Shown piece after piece: positions 25,994 to 35,093 of a stretch of 64,000 bases of DNA. The notes under the pieces are model-generated. The model was not told the DNA's origin, searched no databases, and saw only the letters and a program-made list of their open reading frames with translations. How positions within the stretch are numbered: position 1 is the first letter of the stretch; every line of letters starts with the position of its first letter. Position numbers and translations under genes: made by a program. Source of the DNA: Planotetraspora silvatica (lineage in GTDB: Bacteria; Actinomycetota; Actinomycetes; Streptosporangiales; Streptosporangiaceae); the NCBI RefSeq assembly GCF_016863315.1, contig NZ_BOOQ01000015.1:156905-220904 (forward strand). Reading direction: 5' to 3'.

Positions 25994-27145
25994 TCAGGGA
26001 TACTTCCGCGCGTACGACGTCGCCAGGCCGAGGACCTTGTCCACGTACGACCACGAGTGGTTGTAGAACCAGACGGCCTTCCTGAGCTTGTCCCCGCCGC
26101 TGCCGGCGCCGTTCGCGCAGAGGTATTTCGCGGCCGCCGGGACGGCGTCGTAGGGGCTCCATATGTCCGACTCGCCGTCGCCGTCGCCGTCGACGCCGTA
26201 GGACTTCCAGGTGGCGGGCATGAACTGCATCGGCCCGAGCGCGCCCGCCGACGACGGCCCGTTGTTGCGCCCGTGGCCGCTCTCCACCTGCCCGATGGCG
26301 GCGAGGACGGTCCACGACAGGCCGGGGCAGACCGTCGCGGCCCGCTGGTAGAGCTCCAGGTAGCTGCCCGGCCGTCCGACCAGCCCCGACGTCGAGGTGG
26401 TCTTCGCCGGGGTGGTGGCGGGGGCTCGGCTCGCCCCCACGGTCACGATCTGCGCCTTCTGCCCGAGCAGCCGGCCGACCGCGCGCTTGTCGGGCGTGCC
26501 ACGATCCGCGTGGATGAGGACCACGACGTCGGCGGCGAGCCCCAGTCGCCGTCCCAGGTCGGTGCTGACCAGGCCGTCGACACCGGGCAGCCCGAGCGGC
26601 GCGGACGCCGCCAGGCGCACCCGCGGGCCACCGTCGATCTGGAGATCGGTTCCGAGGGCCATGCCCGGCCGGTCGACCGTCTTGCTGTCGGCCACGACCT
26701 CGTTGCGCGCGAGCGCACTCCAGACCTCGGGCTGGTCGGCCACGGGCTTGGGCGTCCACGAACGGAATTCGGTGGGGTCGACGGCGAGCAACTGCAGCCC
26801 CTGGCCCGCCGTGCGCACCGCACCTCCGCCGGCGCCCGCCACCTTCCGCACATGCTTCAGACCGGCGATCGCCTGCAACGTCCCGGCGGACACGGGAGCC
26901 GGGGTGATGGCCAGCATGCTCGGCGGCGTGACCCGCACGCTGACGACGTCGACGACGGGCGGGCTCGAGGGGAGCGCCACATCGGGGACGACCGTTCCCG
27001 CGGCCGGATGATCGGCCGCGACGGGCTGCCGGCCCTCATCGGCGGAGACCAGCAGGACCACGCCTCCGGCGATGACCCCGACGATCAGGACGGTCAGCCC
27101 GGCCACAAGTGCACGAAGACGCGTGGACCGGGGAAGAAGGCGCAC
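25994..27145 (-). CDS. Exported lytic murein transglycosylase
   Basis: A 383-aa protein with a basic N-terminus and a single hydrophobic helix (about residues 10-33), a region of about 220 residues without a clear family, and a C-terminal soluble-lytic-transglycosylase (SLT) domain. The SLT domain has the catalytic Glu in AIGQVESGHGRN followed by SSAGALGPMQFMPATWKSYG, and VPAAAKYLCANG and WFYNHSWSYV. It cleaves peptidoglycan glycan strands outside the membrane. A DGDGDGESD stretch, often calcium-binding in these domains, is present. Confidence 0.88.
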   Translation of the reverse strand: MRLLPRSTRLRALVAGLTVLIVGVIAGGVVLLVSADEGRQPVAADHPAAGTVVPDVALPSSPPVVDVVSVRVTPPSMLAITPAPVSAGTLQAIAGLKHVRKVAGAGGGAVRTAGQGLQLLAVDPTEFRSWTPKPVADQPEVWSALARNEVVADSKTVDRPGMALGTDLQIDGGPRVRLAASAPLGLPGVDGLVSTDLGRRLGLAADVVVLIHADRGTPDKRAVGRLLGQKAQIVTVGASRAPATTPAKTTSTSGLVGRPGSYLELYQRAATVCPGLSWTVLAAIGQVESGHGRNNGPSSAGALGPMQFMPATWKSYGVDGDGDGESDIWSPYDAVPAAAKYLCANGAGSGGDKLRKAVWFYNHSWSYVDKVLGLATSYARKYP

Positions 27146-27370
27146 CCGACCCAGGTTAATCCCTTCACCCCAAAGACGTAAAAATCACTTGCCATACGCC
27201 GGGGTTGTGCGCGAGGGTCGAGCTGCGTAAGCCACGTCCGCGTGCCATGAGGAAGATGCTCATGGCCGCCGCCGCTCCCAACCGGTGTGCCCGGACGCAC
27301 AGCGTGCTCTCATCAGCCGGCCCCGACCGGAGCGGGAGCGCGCGGCGACACAGTGCCGAAGGGATGCGAC

Positions 27371-28561
27371 ATGGTGGGGCAGTACCGAGGCCTGTTCGGC
27401 ACGCCCGGGGCCAAGGGCTTCGTCATCACCGGCTTCATCGGGCGGATTCCCATGTCGATGCTCGGCATCGGCGTCGTGCTCCTCGTCTCCGCGATCACGG
27501 GCTCGTATGCCACCGCCGGCGCGGTGTCGGCCGTCTTCTCGCTCGCCTACGCCATGGCGGCCCCGGTGTCCGGCCGTCTCGTCGACAGGTTCGGCCAGGC
27601 GAAGGTCCTGGTGCCGTTCGCCCTGCTCCACGGGGTCGCCCTGAGCGGCCTGATGGTGTGCGCCCACGCGACGGCCCCGATCTGGACGCTGTTCGCGACG
27701 GGCGCCGCCGCGGGGGCCACCGCCACGTCGCTGGGCTCGATGGTGCGCGCCCGCTGGTCGCACGTCCTCAAGGACTCCTCGCAACTGCACACCGCGTTCT
27801 CGTTCGAGTCGGTGGCCGACGAGGTCATCTTCGTCGGCGGCCCGGCCTTCGTGACCGCGCTCGCGACCACGGTGAACGTGTACGCCGGGATCATCGTCGC
27901 CATCGTCCTCACGCTCGTGGGCACGCTGGCGTTCTCCGTGTTGCGCGGCACCGAACCGCCCGCCGTCCGGCACAGGGAACACGCGGGCTCCCCCATCGCG
28001 ATCCCCGGGGTGGCCCTGCTGTCGGCCGTCTTCCTCGCGATGGGCGCGGTGTTCGGCTCGGTCGACGTCATCACCGTCGCCTTCGCCGACGAACAGGGCA
28101 GCAAGGTCGCGGCGGGATTCCTGCTCGCGTCGCTCTCCGGCGGGAGCATGGTCTCCGGCCTCTGGTACGGCTCCCGCCACTGGAAGATCAGCCTGCGCAG
28201 CCGGTTCATCAGAGGGCTTTCGATCTTCGCGGTGGGGCTCACGCCGGTCCTGCTGATGAACGACATCCGCCCGATGGCCGTGGCCCTGTTCTTCGCGGGC
28301 CTCGCGATCTCGCCCACTCTGATCACGGGCTTCTCCCTCATCGAGCGCCTGGTGCCGACGTCGCAGCTCACCGAGGGCATGTCGTGGATCTCGACGTCGA
28401 TCGGGTTCGGCGTGGCCATCGGCGCCTGGGCGGGCGGTCACCTGACCGACGTGTACGGCGCGTCGAACGCCTACGGGTTCACCTTCGCCTGCGCCCTCGC
28501 CGCGGCGGTCGTCGGCGTGGCGGGGTCCACGCTGGTCCGGATGGAGCACCGCACCAACTGA
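27371..28561 (+). CDS. MFS transporter
   Basis: A 396-aa major-facilitator protein with about 12 hydrophobic segments. After helix 2 it carries SGRLVDRFGQAKVL, the usual loop 2-3 signature. ATG 27371 follows GAAGGG. A 225-bp intergenic region separates it from the divergent transglycosylase gene. The substrate is not predictable; similarity is to actinobacterial MFS members of unknown specificity. Confidence 0.85.
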   Translation: MVGQYRGLFGTPGAKGFVITGFIGRIPMSMLGIGVVLLVSAITGSYATAGAVSAVFSLAYAMAAPVSGRLVDRFGQAKVLVPFALLHGVALSGLMVCAHATAPIWTLFATGAAAGATATSLGSMVRARWSHVLKDSSQLHTAFSFESVADEVIFVGGPAFVTALATTVNVYAGIIVAIVLTLVGTLAFSVLRGTEPPAVRHREHAGSPIAIPGVALLSAVFLAMGAVFGSVDVITVAFADEQGSKVAAGFLLASLSGGSMVSGLWYGSRHWKISLRSRFIRGLSIFAVGLTPVLLMNDIRPMAVALFFAGLAISPTLITGFSLIERLVPTSQLTEGMSWISTSIGFGVAIGAWAGGHLTDVYGASNAYGFTFACALAAAVVGVAGSTLVRMEHRTN

Positions 28562-28660
28562 GGCGCGGCGCGGCGGCGGGGCCATAGGCAGCCGCCGATT
28601 TTATGAGTAGTGTTCATGTTCCACGACGGGGGCGTGCGGTTTCACTGCGCGAGGAGGAAC

Positions 28661-29986
28661 ATGGGCGCCTTCGTCAACTGGGCACGCAACCAGTCGGTCA
28701 CTCCCTCGGAGTTCCGGACGCCCACGTCCGCCGCCGACGTGGCGCGGGCTGTCACGGATGCCGCGCACGGTGGGCGGCGGGTCCGCATGCTGGGCACCGG
28801 ACACTCGTTCACCGGCGTCGCGCTCACCGACGGCATCCTTCTCAGACCGGACGCGCTGACCGGGATCATCGAGACCGGCGACGGCCGCGTCAAGGTCGCC
28901 GCCGGCACACCGCTCCGCGCGCTCAACGAGGAACTGCAGGCACGCGGGCTGGCCCTGGCCAACATGGGGGACATCACCGCCCAGACGGTCGCCGGTGCCA
29001 TCCAGACCGGCACCCACGGCACGGGACGCGAGATCGGCGGTCTCGCCGACCAGGTCCTCGAGATGGACATCGTCCTGGCCGACGGCTCGACGACCACCGT
29101 GAGTGAGGGCGATCTGTTCGACGCGGCACGTGTCGGCCTGGGCGCCCTCGGCATCCTCACCGCCGTGACGTTCCGGGTCGAGCCGTCGTTCCTCCTCCAC
29201 TCGCGCCGCGAGCCGATGCCGTTCAGCCGCATCCTGGACTCGCTCAACGAGCTCACGGGAGACAACGAGCACCTCGACTTCTTCTGGTTGCCGCACACCG
29301 ACACCTGCCTGGTCAAGCGGAACAACCGCTCCCCCGGCCCGGCCAGGCCGCCGGGCGCGTTCAAACACTGGCTGGACAACGTCTTCCTGGAGAACACCCT
29401 CTTCGGGGCGATGTGCGCGGTGGGAGCCCGCGCCCCCGGGGCCGTCCCGCGCATCAACAGGCTCTCGGCGAGTGTGCTGAGCGCGTCGGAATGCGCGGAC
29501 GCCTCATACAAGATCTTCACGTCGGTCCGCGAGGTGCGCTTCCTCGAGATGGAGTACGCCATCCCCCGCCACCACCTCGCCGAGGCCCTCCGTGAGACAC
29601 GAGACCTGATCGAGCGGTCGGACTGGAAGATCACCTTCCCGGTCGAGGTCAGGGTCACGCCGCCGTCCGACGCCTGGCTCTCCACCGCGTACGGCAGGCC
29701 GTCGGCGTACATCGCGTGCCACATCTACCGCCCGACGCCGAACCCGGATTACTTCGCGGGCGTCGAAGAGATCATGATGCGGTTCCAGGGCCGCCCGCAC
29801 TGGGGCAAACTGCACACCCGGGACGCGGCATACCTCCAGACGGTCTACCCGAGGTTCGCCGACTTCCACGCGTTGCGTGCCAGGCTCGACCCCGACGGGC
29901 TGTTCGCCAACGACTATCTGGACCAGGTGCTCGGGACGGCACGCGCGAGTTCCCCCGTAGACGGCCCGGAAACCACGGCCACGTAA
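28661..29986 (+). CDS. FAD-dependent sugar-1,4-lactone oxidase (D-arabinono-1,4-lactone oxidase family)
   Basis: A 441-aa VAO-type oxidase. The FAD-binding N-terminal half contains GTGHSFTGVA, whose His is the usual covalent FAD attachment site, and GTHGTGREIGGL. The C-terminal ALO domain ends with the HWGKLHT motif and DPDGLFANDYL. It probably oxidises an aldonolactone or sugar alcohol with O2 or another acceptor. ATG 28661 follows GAGGAGGAAC; an upstream in-frame ATG (28610) is unlikely. A terminator follows at 30000. Confidence 0.9.
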   Translation: MGAFVNWARNQSVTPSEFRTPTSAADVARAVTDAAHGGRRVRMLGTGHSFTGVALTDGILLRPDALTGIIETGDGRVKVAAGTPLRALNEELQARGLALANMGDITAQTVAGAIQTGTHGTGREIGGLADQVLEMDIVLADGSTTTVSEGDLFDAARVGLGALGILTAVTFRVEPSFLLHSRREPMPFSRILDSLNELTGDNEHLDFFWLPHTDTCLVKRNNRSPGPARPPGAFKHWLDNVFLENTLFGAMCAVGARAPGAVPRINRLSASVLSASECADASYKIFTSVREVRFLEMEYAIPRHHLAEALRETRDLIERSDWKITFPVEVRVTPPSDAWLSTAYGRPSAYIACHIYRPTPNPDYFAGVEEIMMRFQGRPHWGKLHTRDAAYLQTVYPRFADFHALRARLDPDGLFANDYLDQVLGTARASSPVDGPETTAT

Positions 29987-29999
29987 AGAGAACCCCCTT

Positions 30000-30032
30000 G
30001 TGAGGCTTTCCCGGCGTGTCGGGTTGCCTCAC
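30000..30032 (+). terminator. Terminator after the lactone oxidase gene
   Basis: Nested arms GTGAGGC/GCCTCAC and CCCG/CGGG form a hairpin 14 nt beyond the stop at 29986. Confidence 0.75.
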
Positions 30033-30386
30033 CTGACCGGCTTACGGGCACATTGCGAGGCACGGGCAGCCTGAGCCCGGCGTGCCACTCGAACCCGGGG
30101 GAGCAAGTGCACATCAACCCCTCCCGCAGGCGGGGCCTGACGGCCTCTTCAGCGGGGGCCGCCGCGACCGCCGCGGCGACCACGACGCCACCCGTCGCCG
30201 TGCCGGCGCCGGGACGGCCGCATCCACGGACAGTGAGCGCGCATCACCTCAGGAAGAACGACCCACCATTCTCTCGCGTCATGAGCCGACTCCACCCCGC
30301 GGGGCGGCGTCGTACGGGACAATCCGTCGAGGACACCTGCCCGCTTGCCGTACCCCGGCGGGCTGTAGCAAGGTGAGCGCGGAAAA

Positions 30387-30402
30387 TGTGACCGGCGTCA
30401 CA
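30387..30402. promoter_or_regulatory. CRP/FNR-type operator upstream of sepH
   Basis: TGTGACCGGCGTCACA matches the CRP consensus TGTGA-N6-TCACA with perfect 6-bp arms. It is centred about 134 bp before the sepH start and about 65 bp before the start point expected from the TACGGT at 30448, a spacing compatible with activation. Confidence 0.65.
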
Positions 30403-30447
30403 ACATCTGCCCCACCCCTGGGCGAGGCGATGTTCGGACATGCCGGG

Positions 30448-30453
30448 TACGGT
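30448..30453 (+). promoter_or_regulatory. Candidate -10 element TACGGT for sepH
   Basis: TACGGT fits the actinobacterial TANNNT consensus. It is positioned between the CRP-like site and the sepH ATG and would give a leader of about 70 nt. No clear -35 is seen. Confidence 0.35.
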
Positions 30454-30528
30454 GCTGGAAGGCAACCGGCTCACGCGAGAGACTCAAGGGTCCGGGGGAA
30501 GACGCAGCACGATGACGAAGGGACTCGC

Positions 30529-32517
30529 ATGCAGGAGCTCCGTCTCGTCGCGGTAAGTGAGGACGGCACGTATCTCGTCCTGGCCACGGCCGGACGGGGC
30601 ACGCGGTTCACGCTTCCCGTCGACGACCGGCTCCGCGCCGCGGTCCGCGGCAACTTCTCCCGTCTCGGCCAGTACGAGATCGAAGTGGAGAGTCCGTTGC
30701 GCCCCAAGGAGATCCAGGCTCGAATCCGCGCCGGTGAGACGGCGGAGGAGATCGCGGCCACCGCCGGCATCCCGGTGGAACGCGTCCGCTGGTTCGAGGG
30801 ACCCGTTCTCCAGGAGCGCGAGTACATGGCCCAGCAGGCGCAGCGCGCCCCGGTCCGCATGCCCGGAGACAACACCCCGGGTCCGACGCTGGGCGAGCTC
30901 GTCGCCGAGCGTCTCACCCGCCGCGGCGTCCCCGCCGACGAGATCGACTGGGACTCCTGCAAGCGCGACGACAACCTGTGGCGGGTGAAGCTGGGCTTCG
31001 TCTGGAACGGGCACACCCGGCACGCCGAGTGGCTGTTCGACCCGCGGCGCCGCCACATCACCCCCAACGACGACGAGGCCATGCGCCTGTCGGCGGCCGA
31101 GTACGTCGAGCCCGACAGTGACGACTCGACCGTCCGTCCCTTCGTGCCGAGGCTCGCGGCCAAGCTCGCCCCCGTGGCGCCGCTCCCGGGCTCCGGCCGG
31201 CAGGACACATACGGCCGCGCCGAGCCCGGCTACGACCGCCCTGCCGTACGGCACGAGCCGCCCGCCCGTCTCGACCCTCCGCTGCGCCAGGAACCGCCGG
31301 CGTGGAACGAGCCCCGCCATGAGGAGCCCCCGGCCTACCGGCCCGAGCCGCGCCACGAGGAGCCTGCCGCGTACCGGGCCGAGCCCGCTCCGGTGCCCTT
31401 CAGGCTGCCTGAGCCGCTGATCGAGCCCGACGAGGTGGAGGAGCCTCCCGCCTTCCGGCTGCCTCAGGCGACGCCCCTTCCGCAGGCTCCGACGCCGCTG
31501 CGACCGGTCGCCGACGACCGGCCCGTGAACCACCCGGCGGTTTCCGCGCCGGAACGTGCGTCGACTCTCCCGATCCCCGAACTTCTTCTCCCCTCCACGA
31601 CCGAGCCCCCCATGCCGGACGCGCCCGAGCCCGTCCTCGACGGCTCGCAAGAGCCGCGGGACACGTCCGCGCGTGACACGGCCACGGAGACAGAGCCGGA
31701 GACGGCGGAGCACGAGACGGCCGGGGGCGGAACCGTGAACCAGACGCAGGACCAGACGGACGACGAGAACGCGCCGGTGAGGGAGGCCGCGGCTACCGAG
31801 GATGCCGCGAGGGCTTCCGCCGAAGTCGCCGCCACCCAGGACGAGCGCGCCACCGAGCCTGTCACCGAGACGGTCGTGGAGACGGCCGCCGTCGGCGAGA
31901 GGCGAGAGGCGGCCCCGGCGGACGTCTCCGGAGACCAGGCCGGGGACAAGGCTGGGGACAAGGCTGGGGACAAGGTCGGCGACACCGCCCGCCCCGCGGC
32001 CCCCGTCGCGGCTCCCGTGAAGGCGCCGGCCGTACCTGCTCCGGTTCCTCGGCCGACGCCTGCTCCGCGGCCGGTTCCCGCTCCCCCGCGTGCCGCCACC
32101 GGTACGGCACCGGCCGGCGGTTCACCGGCGCCGGTCCCGGCATCGAAGGGGGCGGAGAAGGCCGTTCCTGCGCCGTCCAAGGCACCCGCTCCTGCTACGA
32201 CGGGACATGAGGTGCCCGCTCAGGCGCCTGCCGCCGCGCGTGCCGGTGCGCCCGCCGCGAACGGCAATCGTCCCGGTGGCGGGAGAGACGCGGCGGCGGC
32301 TCCAGCGGCCAAGGACGCCGGCGAGCCCGCGGCGAAGGAGGCCGCCAAGGCTCCGGCGCAGGGTGCCGTCAAGGAAGCGCCCAAGGACGCGAAGCCGGAG
32401 ACGCCCGCGCCTCCCGTGCCGAAGCCGGCACCGGCGCGGCCGCGCAAGTCGCGGGGCCGTCGGGCCTCCGTGCCGACGTGGGACGAGATCATGTTCGGCG
32501 CGCGCAAGCCCGAATAG
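30529..32517 (+). CDS. sepH: Septation protein SepH (DUF3071)
   Basis: A 662-aa cell-division regulator. In Streptomyces, SepH stimulates FtsZ assembly through its conserved N-terminal DUF3071 domain. Here that domain (about residues 1-190) begins QELRLVAVSEDGTYLVLA and includes a helix-turn-helix-like stretch (AEEIAATAGIPVERVRWFEG). The remainder is a disordered Pro/Ala/Glu-rich tail with tandem AGDK repeats near residue 480. The conserved C-terminal tail ends PTWDEIMFGARKPE, as in SepH proteins. ATG 30529 is preceded by GAAGGGA. A CRP-like operator lies upstream. Confidence 0.92.
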   Translation: MQELRLVAVSEDGTYLVLATAGRGTRFTLPVDDRLRAAVRGNFSRLGQYEIEVESPLRPKEIQARIRAGETAEEIAATAGIPVERVRWFEGPVLQEREYMAQQAQRAPVRMPGDNTPGPTLGELVAERLTRRGVPADEIDWDSCKRDDNLWRVKLGFVWNGHTRHAEWLFDPRRRHITPNDDEAMRLSAAEYVEPDSDDSTVRPFVPRLAAKLAPVAPLPGSGRQDTYGRAEPGYDRPAVRHEPPARLDPPLRQEPPAWNEPRHEEPPAYRPEPRHEEPAAYRAEPAPVPFRLPEPLIEPDEVEEPPAFRLPQATPLPQAPTPLRPVADDRPVNHPAVSAPERASTLPIPELLLPSTTEPPMPDAPEPVLDGSQEPRDTSARDTATETEPETAEHETAGGGTVNQTQDQTDDENAPVREAAATEDAARASAEVAATQDERATEPVTETVVETAAVGERREAAPADVSGDQAGDKAGDKAGDKVGDTARPAAPVAAPVKAPAVPAPVPRPTPAPRPVPAPPRAATGTAPAGGSPAPVPASKGAEKAVPAPSKAPAPATTGHEVPAQAPAAARAGAPAANGNRPGGGRDAAAAPAAKDAGEPAAKEAAKAPAQGAVKEAPKDAKPETPAPPVPKPAPARPRKSRGRRASVPTWDEIMFGARKPE

Positions 32518-32536
32518 GCCTTCGCGAGCGACGTCC

Positions 32537-32700
32537 GATGTGAGCCTGACCGGCCCGGCGTGAGCCCGACCGGCAGGCCGAGGCCTGGAACATGAGCCTG
32601 ACCGGCGTGAGCCCGACTGGCAGGCCGAGGCCCGGCACGTGAACATGACCGGCGGGCCGGGCCTCGCGTCGTGAACGTGACCGGCGGCCTCGTGCCGGAA
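32537..32700. repeat. Degenerate tandem repeats after sepH
   Basis: The spacer to the convergent PH-domain gene is built of degenerate copies of GTGAGCCCGACCGGC, two of them within near-duplicate blocks of about 48 bp followed by AGGCCGAGGCC. It resembles a minisatellite. No hairpin dominates. Confidence 0.6.
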
Positions 32701-32736
32701 CGTCGCGATGCGCGGTCCGCCTCGTGCGGAAAGCCT

Positions 32737-34458
32737 CTATCGAGTCGGTGGGGCGAGGAACGGGCCGATCCAGTCGGGAGTGACCTCGGCCGCGAACTCC
32801 ACGCCCTGGGTCTCTCCTGTGTCGATCGCGGAATAGCCGCCGGTTCCCGCGCCGACTCCGGCGACCACGGTCAGCACTCCCGACATCCGCTGGAACACCG
32901 TCTGCCGCAGGGTCCACCCCACCACCGCTCGGCGCTCGACGACGGCCTGTCCCCGGCGCAGAGACCCGTTGCGCACCGACAGTCTCGTGCCGTCGTAGGC
33001 GTGCCCGAGAGAGCGGTATCGGTCCAGCCCGAGCGGTATCCCGAGCAGCGCCAGGACCAGGGCGGCCGACGCGGCCACCTCCCATCCCAGCAGGAACATC
33101 GCCGCGGCGACGACCAGCCAGGGCGTGACGGCCCGGAACAACCTGCGACGCCGTGCCTGGGACGGGTGCGGCCGCAGCGGGATGGCGAAGGGCCCGATGG
33201 CGTCCGAGGCGACGTCGACGGCGTACGTCCGGGGTGTCACCGGCAGCAGTTGGCCTCTGGTCTCGGAGTCCCCGAGGCCGGTGACCACCGCCCACAGCCG
33301 CACGACCTTGAACCGGCGTTCGATCAATCCGTCGACCAGTTCGTATCCACGGATCCGGCGGCGCTCCAGCGAAACCGTCCGGCGGGTGACCAGGCCGCGC
33401 TCCGCCACGAGGTACCCGTCCCGGGTGCGCAGGGTGAAGTCCCAGTTGAAGACGGCGTACATGATGCCCCCGACCACGGGCATGGCCAGGATCAGCAGCA
33501 CCACGCCGGCGACCAGCAGCGCGGGATGTCCCTCCACCCAGGTGAACGCCACCCTCGCCGTCCGCGCGTCGACGCGCAACTCGCCGCCCACCTGGAAGGC
33601 CAGGCCGACCGCTCCGGCGATCAGCGCGAAGGGCGTCAGCAGGTACGCGCCGGACAGCGGGCCGTACCTGAGCCAGGAACGCGGCACACGGCCGATGATC
33701 CGCTCGTCGTGGTGGCCGGAGGTCCGCCCGGTGGCCGCCCCTCGTGCCGGAACCGCCCCGTCCCGAGCCGCCCCGTCCCGAACCGCACTGTCCCCCGCGG
33801 CACCGTCCAGCGCGACGCCGTCCCGTGCGGGGGCGCCCAGCGCGGTGCCCTCCGGCGCCGCCGAGTCCTCCGTCCGGTGACGCGGTGTCACCGGACGGCG
33901 GGCCAGCAGCACCGCCCGGAGGCTCTCGGCATCCTCCACCGTGAGCGCGTCGAGCTCGCCCTCCTGTTCGCCGCCGCCTGCGCCCGTGTCGAGTTTGAGG
34001 ACGGCGAGGCGGAGCAGGCGATGCAGGGGCGGGGTGGTGATGTCGATGCCGCGGACCCGTTCCAGGGGGATCGTCCGCACCGACCGGCTGATGAGCGCGC
34101 GGGTGAGCTCCAGCCGGTCGCCGGACACGCGGTAGGTGAACGTCGACCAGCGGACGACCGCGTAGACCACCGATCCCCCTACGCCGAGAGCCGCCCAGCC
34201 GAACGACGCGGGCGAGAATCCGCCCGCCACCAGGACACCTGCGAGCGGCAGGAGCAGCGTGGGCAACATCCGGATCGGGTCGATCAGCAGGACGCGAGGG
34301 CTCAGCCGCCGGGCCGCCCCCGCCTCGCCGTACGGCGTCCCACCGGGACGGACGGGAAGGCCGCCGGGGCCTGACGGCCAGGACCCGGGCTGACCTGGCC
34401 CCGGCTGTGCGGGTCCCTGATGTGCGGGTCCCTGATGTGCGGGACCAGGCTCTGTCAT
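32737..34458 (-). CDS. PH-domain (bPH2/YdbT-like) membrane protein
   Basis: A 573-aa integral membrane protein with repeated bacterial PH (bPH2) domains: FTYRVSGDRLELTRALISR and, later, GYLVAERGLVTRRTVSLE and RLSVRNGSLRRGQAVVE, each after paired hydrophobic helices. This is the YdbT architecture. The N-terminus has three HQGPA-like repeats, and a low-complexity DGVALDGAAGDSAVRDGA-type insert sits near residue 230. The ATG at 34458 overlaps the stop of the upstream YdbS-like gene (ATGA), so the pair is translationally coupled. Bacillus YdbS/YdbT are linked to bacteriocin tolerance; the role here is unknown. Confidence 0.85.
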   Translation of the reverse strand: MTEPGPAHQGPAHQGPAQPGPGQPGSWPSGPGGLPVRPGGTPYGEAGAARRLSPRVLLIDPIRMLPTLLLPLAGVLVAGGFSPASFGWAALGVGGSVVYAVVRWSTFTYRVSGDRLELTRALISRSVRTIPLERVRGIDITTPPLHRLLRLAVLKLDTGAGGGEQEGELDALTVEDAESLRAVLLARRPVTPRHRTEDSAAPEGTALGAPARDGVALDGAAGDSAVRDGAARDGAVPARGAATGRTSGHHDERIIGRVPRSWLRYGPLSGAYLLTPFALIAGAVGLAFQVGGELRVDARTARVAFTWVEGHPALLVAGVVLLILAMPVVGGIMYAVFNWDFTLRTRDGYLVAERGLVTRRTVSLERRRIRGYELVDGLIERRFKVVRLWAVVTGLGDSETRGQLLPVTPRTYAVDVASDAIGPFAIPLRPHPSQARRRRLFRAVTPWLVVAAAMFLLGWEVAASAALVLALLGIPLGLDRYRSLGHAYDGTRLSVRNGSLRRGQAVVERRAVVGWTLRQTVFQRMSGVLTVVAGVGAGTGGYSAIDTGETQGVEFAAEVTPDWIGPFLAPPTR

Positions 34459-34970
34459 GTCGCGTCGTCCCTGAGTTCCTGAGCCCGGCGGGCCAGCTCC
34501 TCGGCGAAACCGGCGGCCACGTCGTAGTCGAGTCCCTTGATCGTCGACGACCCGGCGTGCGACGCCGTGCGGATCTCCACGGTGGCCAGGCGGAGCGCGC
34601 GCTCGAACCAGCCCTGCGCCTTGTCCACCGTCTGGATCCGGCTGACGGGGACGAACACCCATTCCCTGCTCAGCCAGCCCGATCTGGCGTACACGACGTC
34701 GCCCGACAACTCCCACCGATGTACGGCGTAGCGCCACAGCGGTTCGATGATCACCAGTGGAGCCATCACGACGCCGACGACGAGCGGCAGCAGCCATGCG
34801 TGGTCGGACAGCCAGCCGGGCAGGACCGCCCAGTCGCTCCGGCCGATCCAGAACGCGAGCAGCAGGGCGCCGCCGAAGAAGATGGCGAACCCGATCAGCG
34901 ACTCGACCAGCCACAGGGCGATCGCTCGCCGTGACACCCGATGAGCCGGATCCCGTAATGGACCTTTCAC
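34455..34970 (-). CDS. PH-domain (bPH2/YdbS-like) membrane protein
   Basis: A 171-aa protein with two N-terminal hydrophobic helices (about residues 19-45 and 58-78) and one bPH2 domain (HRWELSGDVVYARSGWLSRE, VPVSRIQTVDKAQGWFER, TVEIRTASHAG). Partner of the YdbT-like protein, whose start overlaps its stop by four bases. GTG 34970 follows GGGTGGGG. Confidence 0.87.
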   Translation of the reverse strand: MKGPLRDPAHRVSRRAIALWLVESLIGFAIFFGGALLLAFWIGRSDWAVLPGWLSDHAWLLPLVVGVVMAPLVIIEPLWRYAVHRWELSGDVVYARSGWLSREWVFVPVSRIQTVDKAQGWFERALRLATVEIRTASHAGSSTIKGLDYDVAAGFAEELARRAQELRDDAT

Positions 34971-35093
34971 AACCCCACCCTAAAAGATCGGACCCCGCCG
35001 TCAGCGATATGTCAGCGGCTGATTGCGACGCTCAGTGAACTGTCAGTGGCATGCCGCAAGGTGATGGTGTCCACAACGAGGAAGAGGAAATCC

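Larger units (their letters stand above)
30033..30528. other. Long sepH leader/intergenic region
   Basis: No convincing gene is seen. The stretch 30082-30360 is open in several frames, including that of sepH, but shows no family similarity and no Shine-Dalgarno. It holds a CRP-like palindrome (30387-30402) and a candidate -10 element (30448-30453). Confidence 0.55.

Noticed and set aside
30082..30528. 149-residue N-terminal extension of SepH
   Set aside because: No similarity and no Shine-Dalgarno, and it overlaps a CRP-like site and a candidate promoter. SepH proteins begin at the MQELRL start at 30529.
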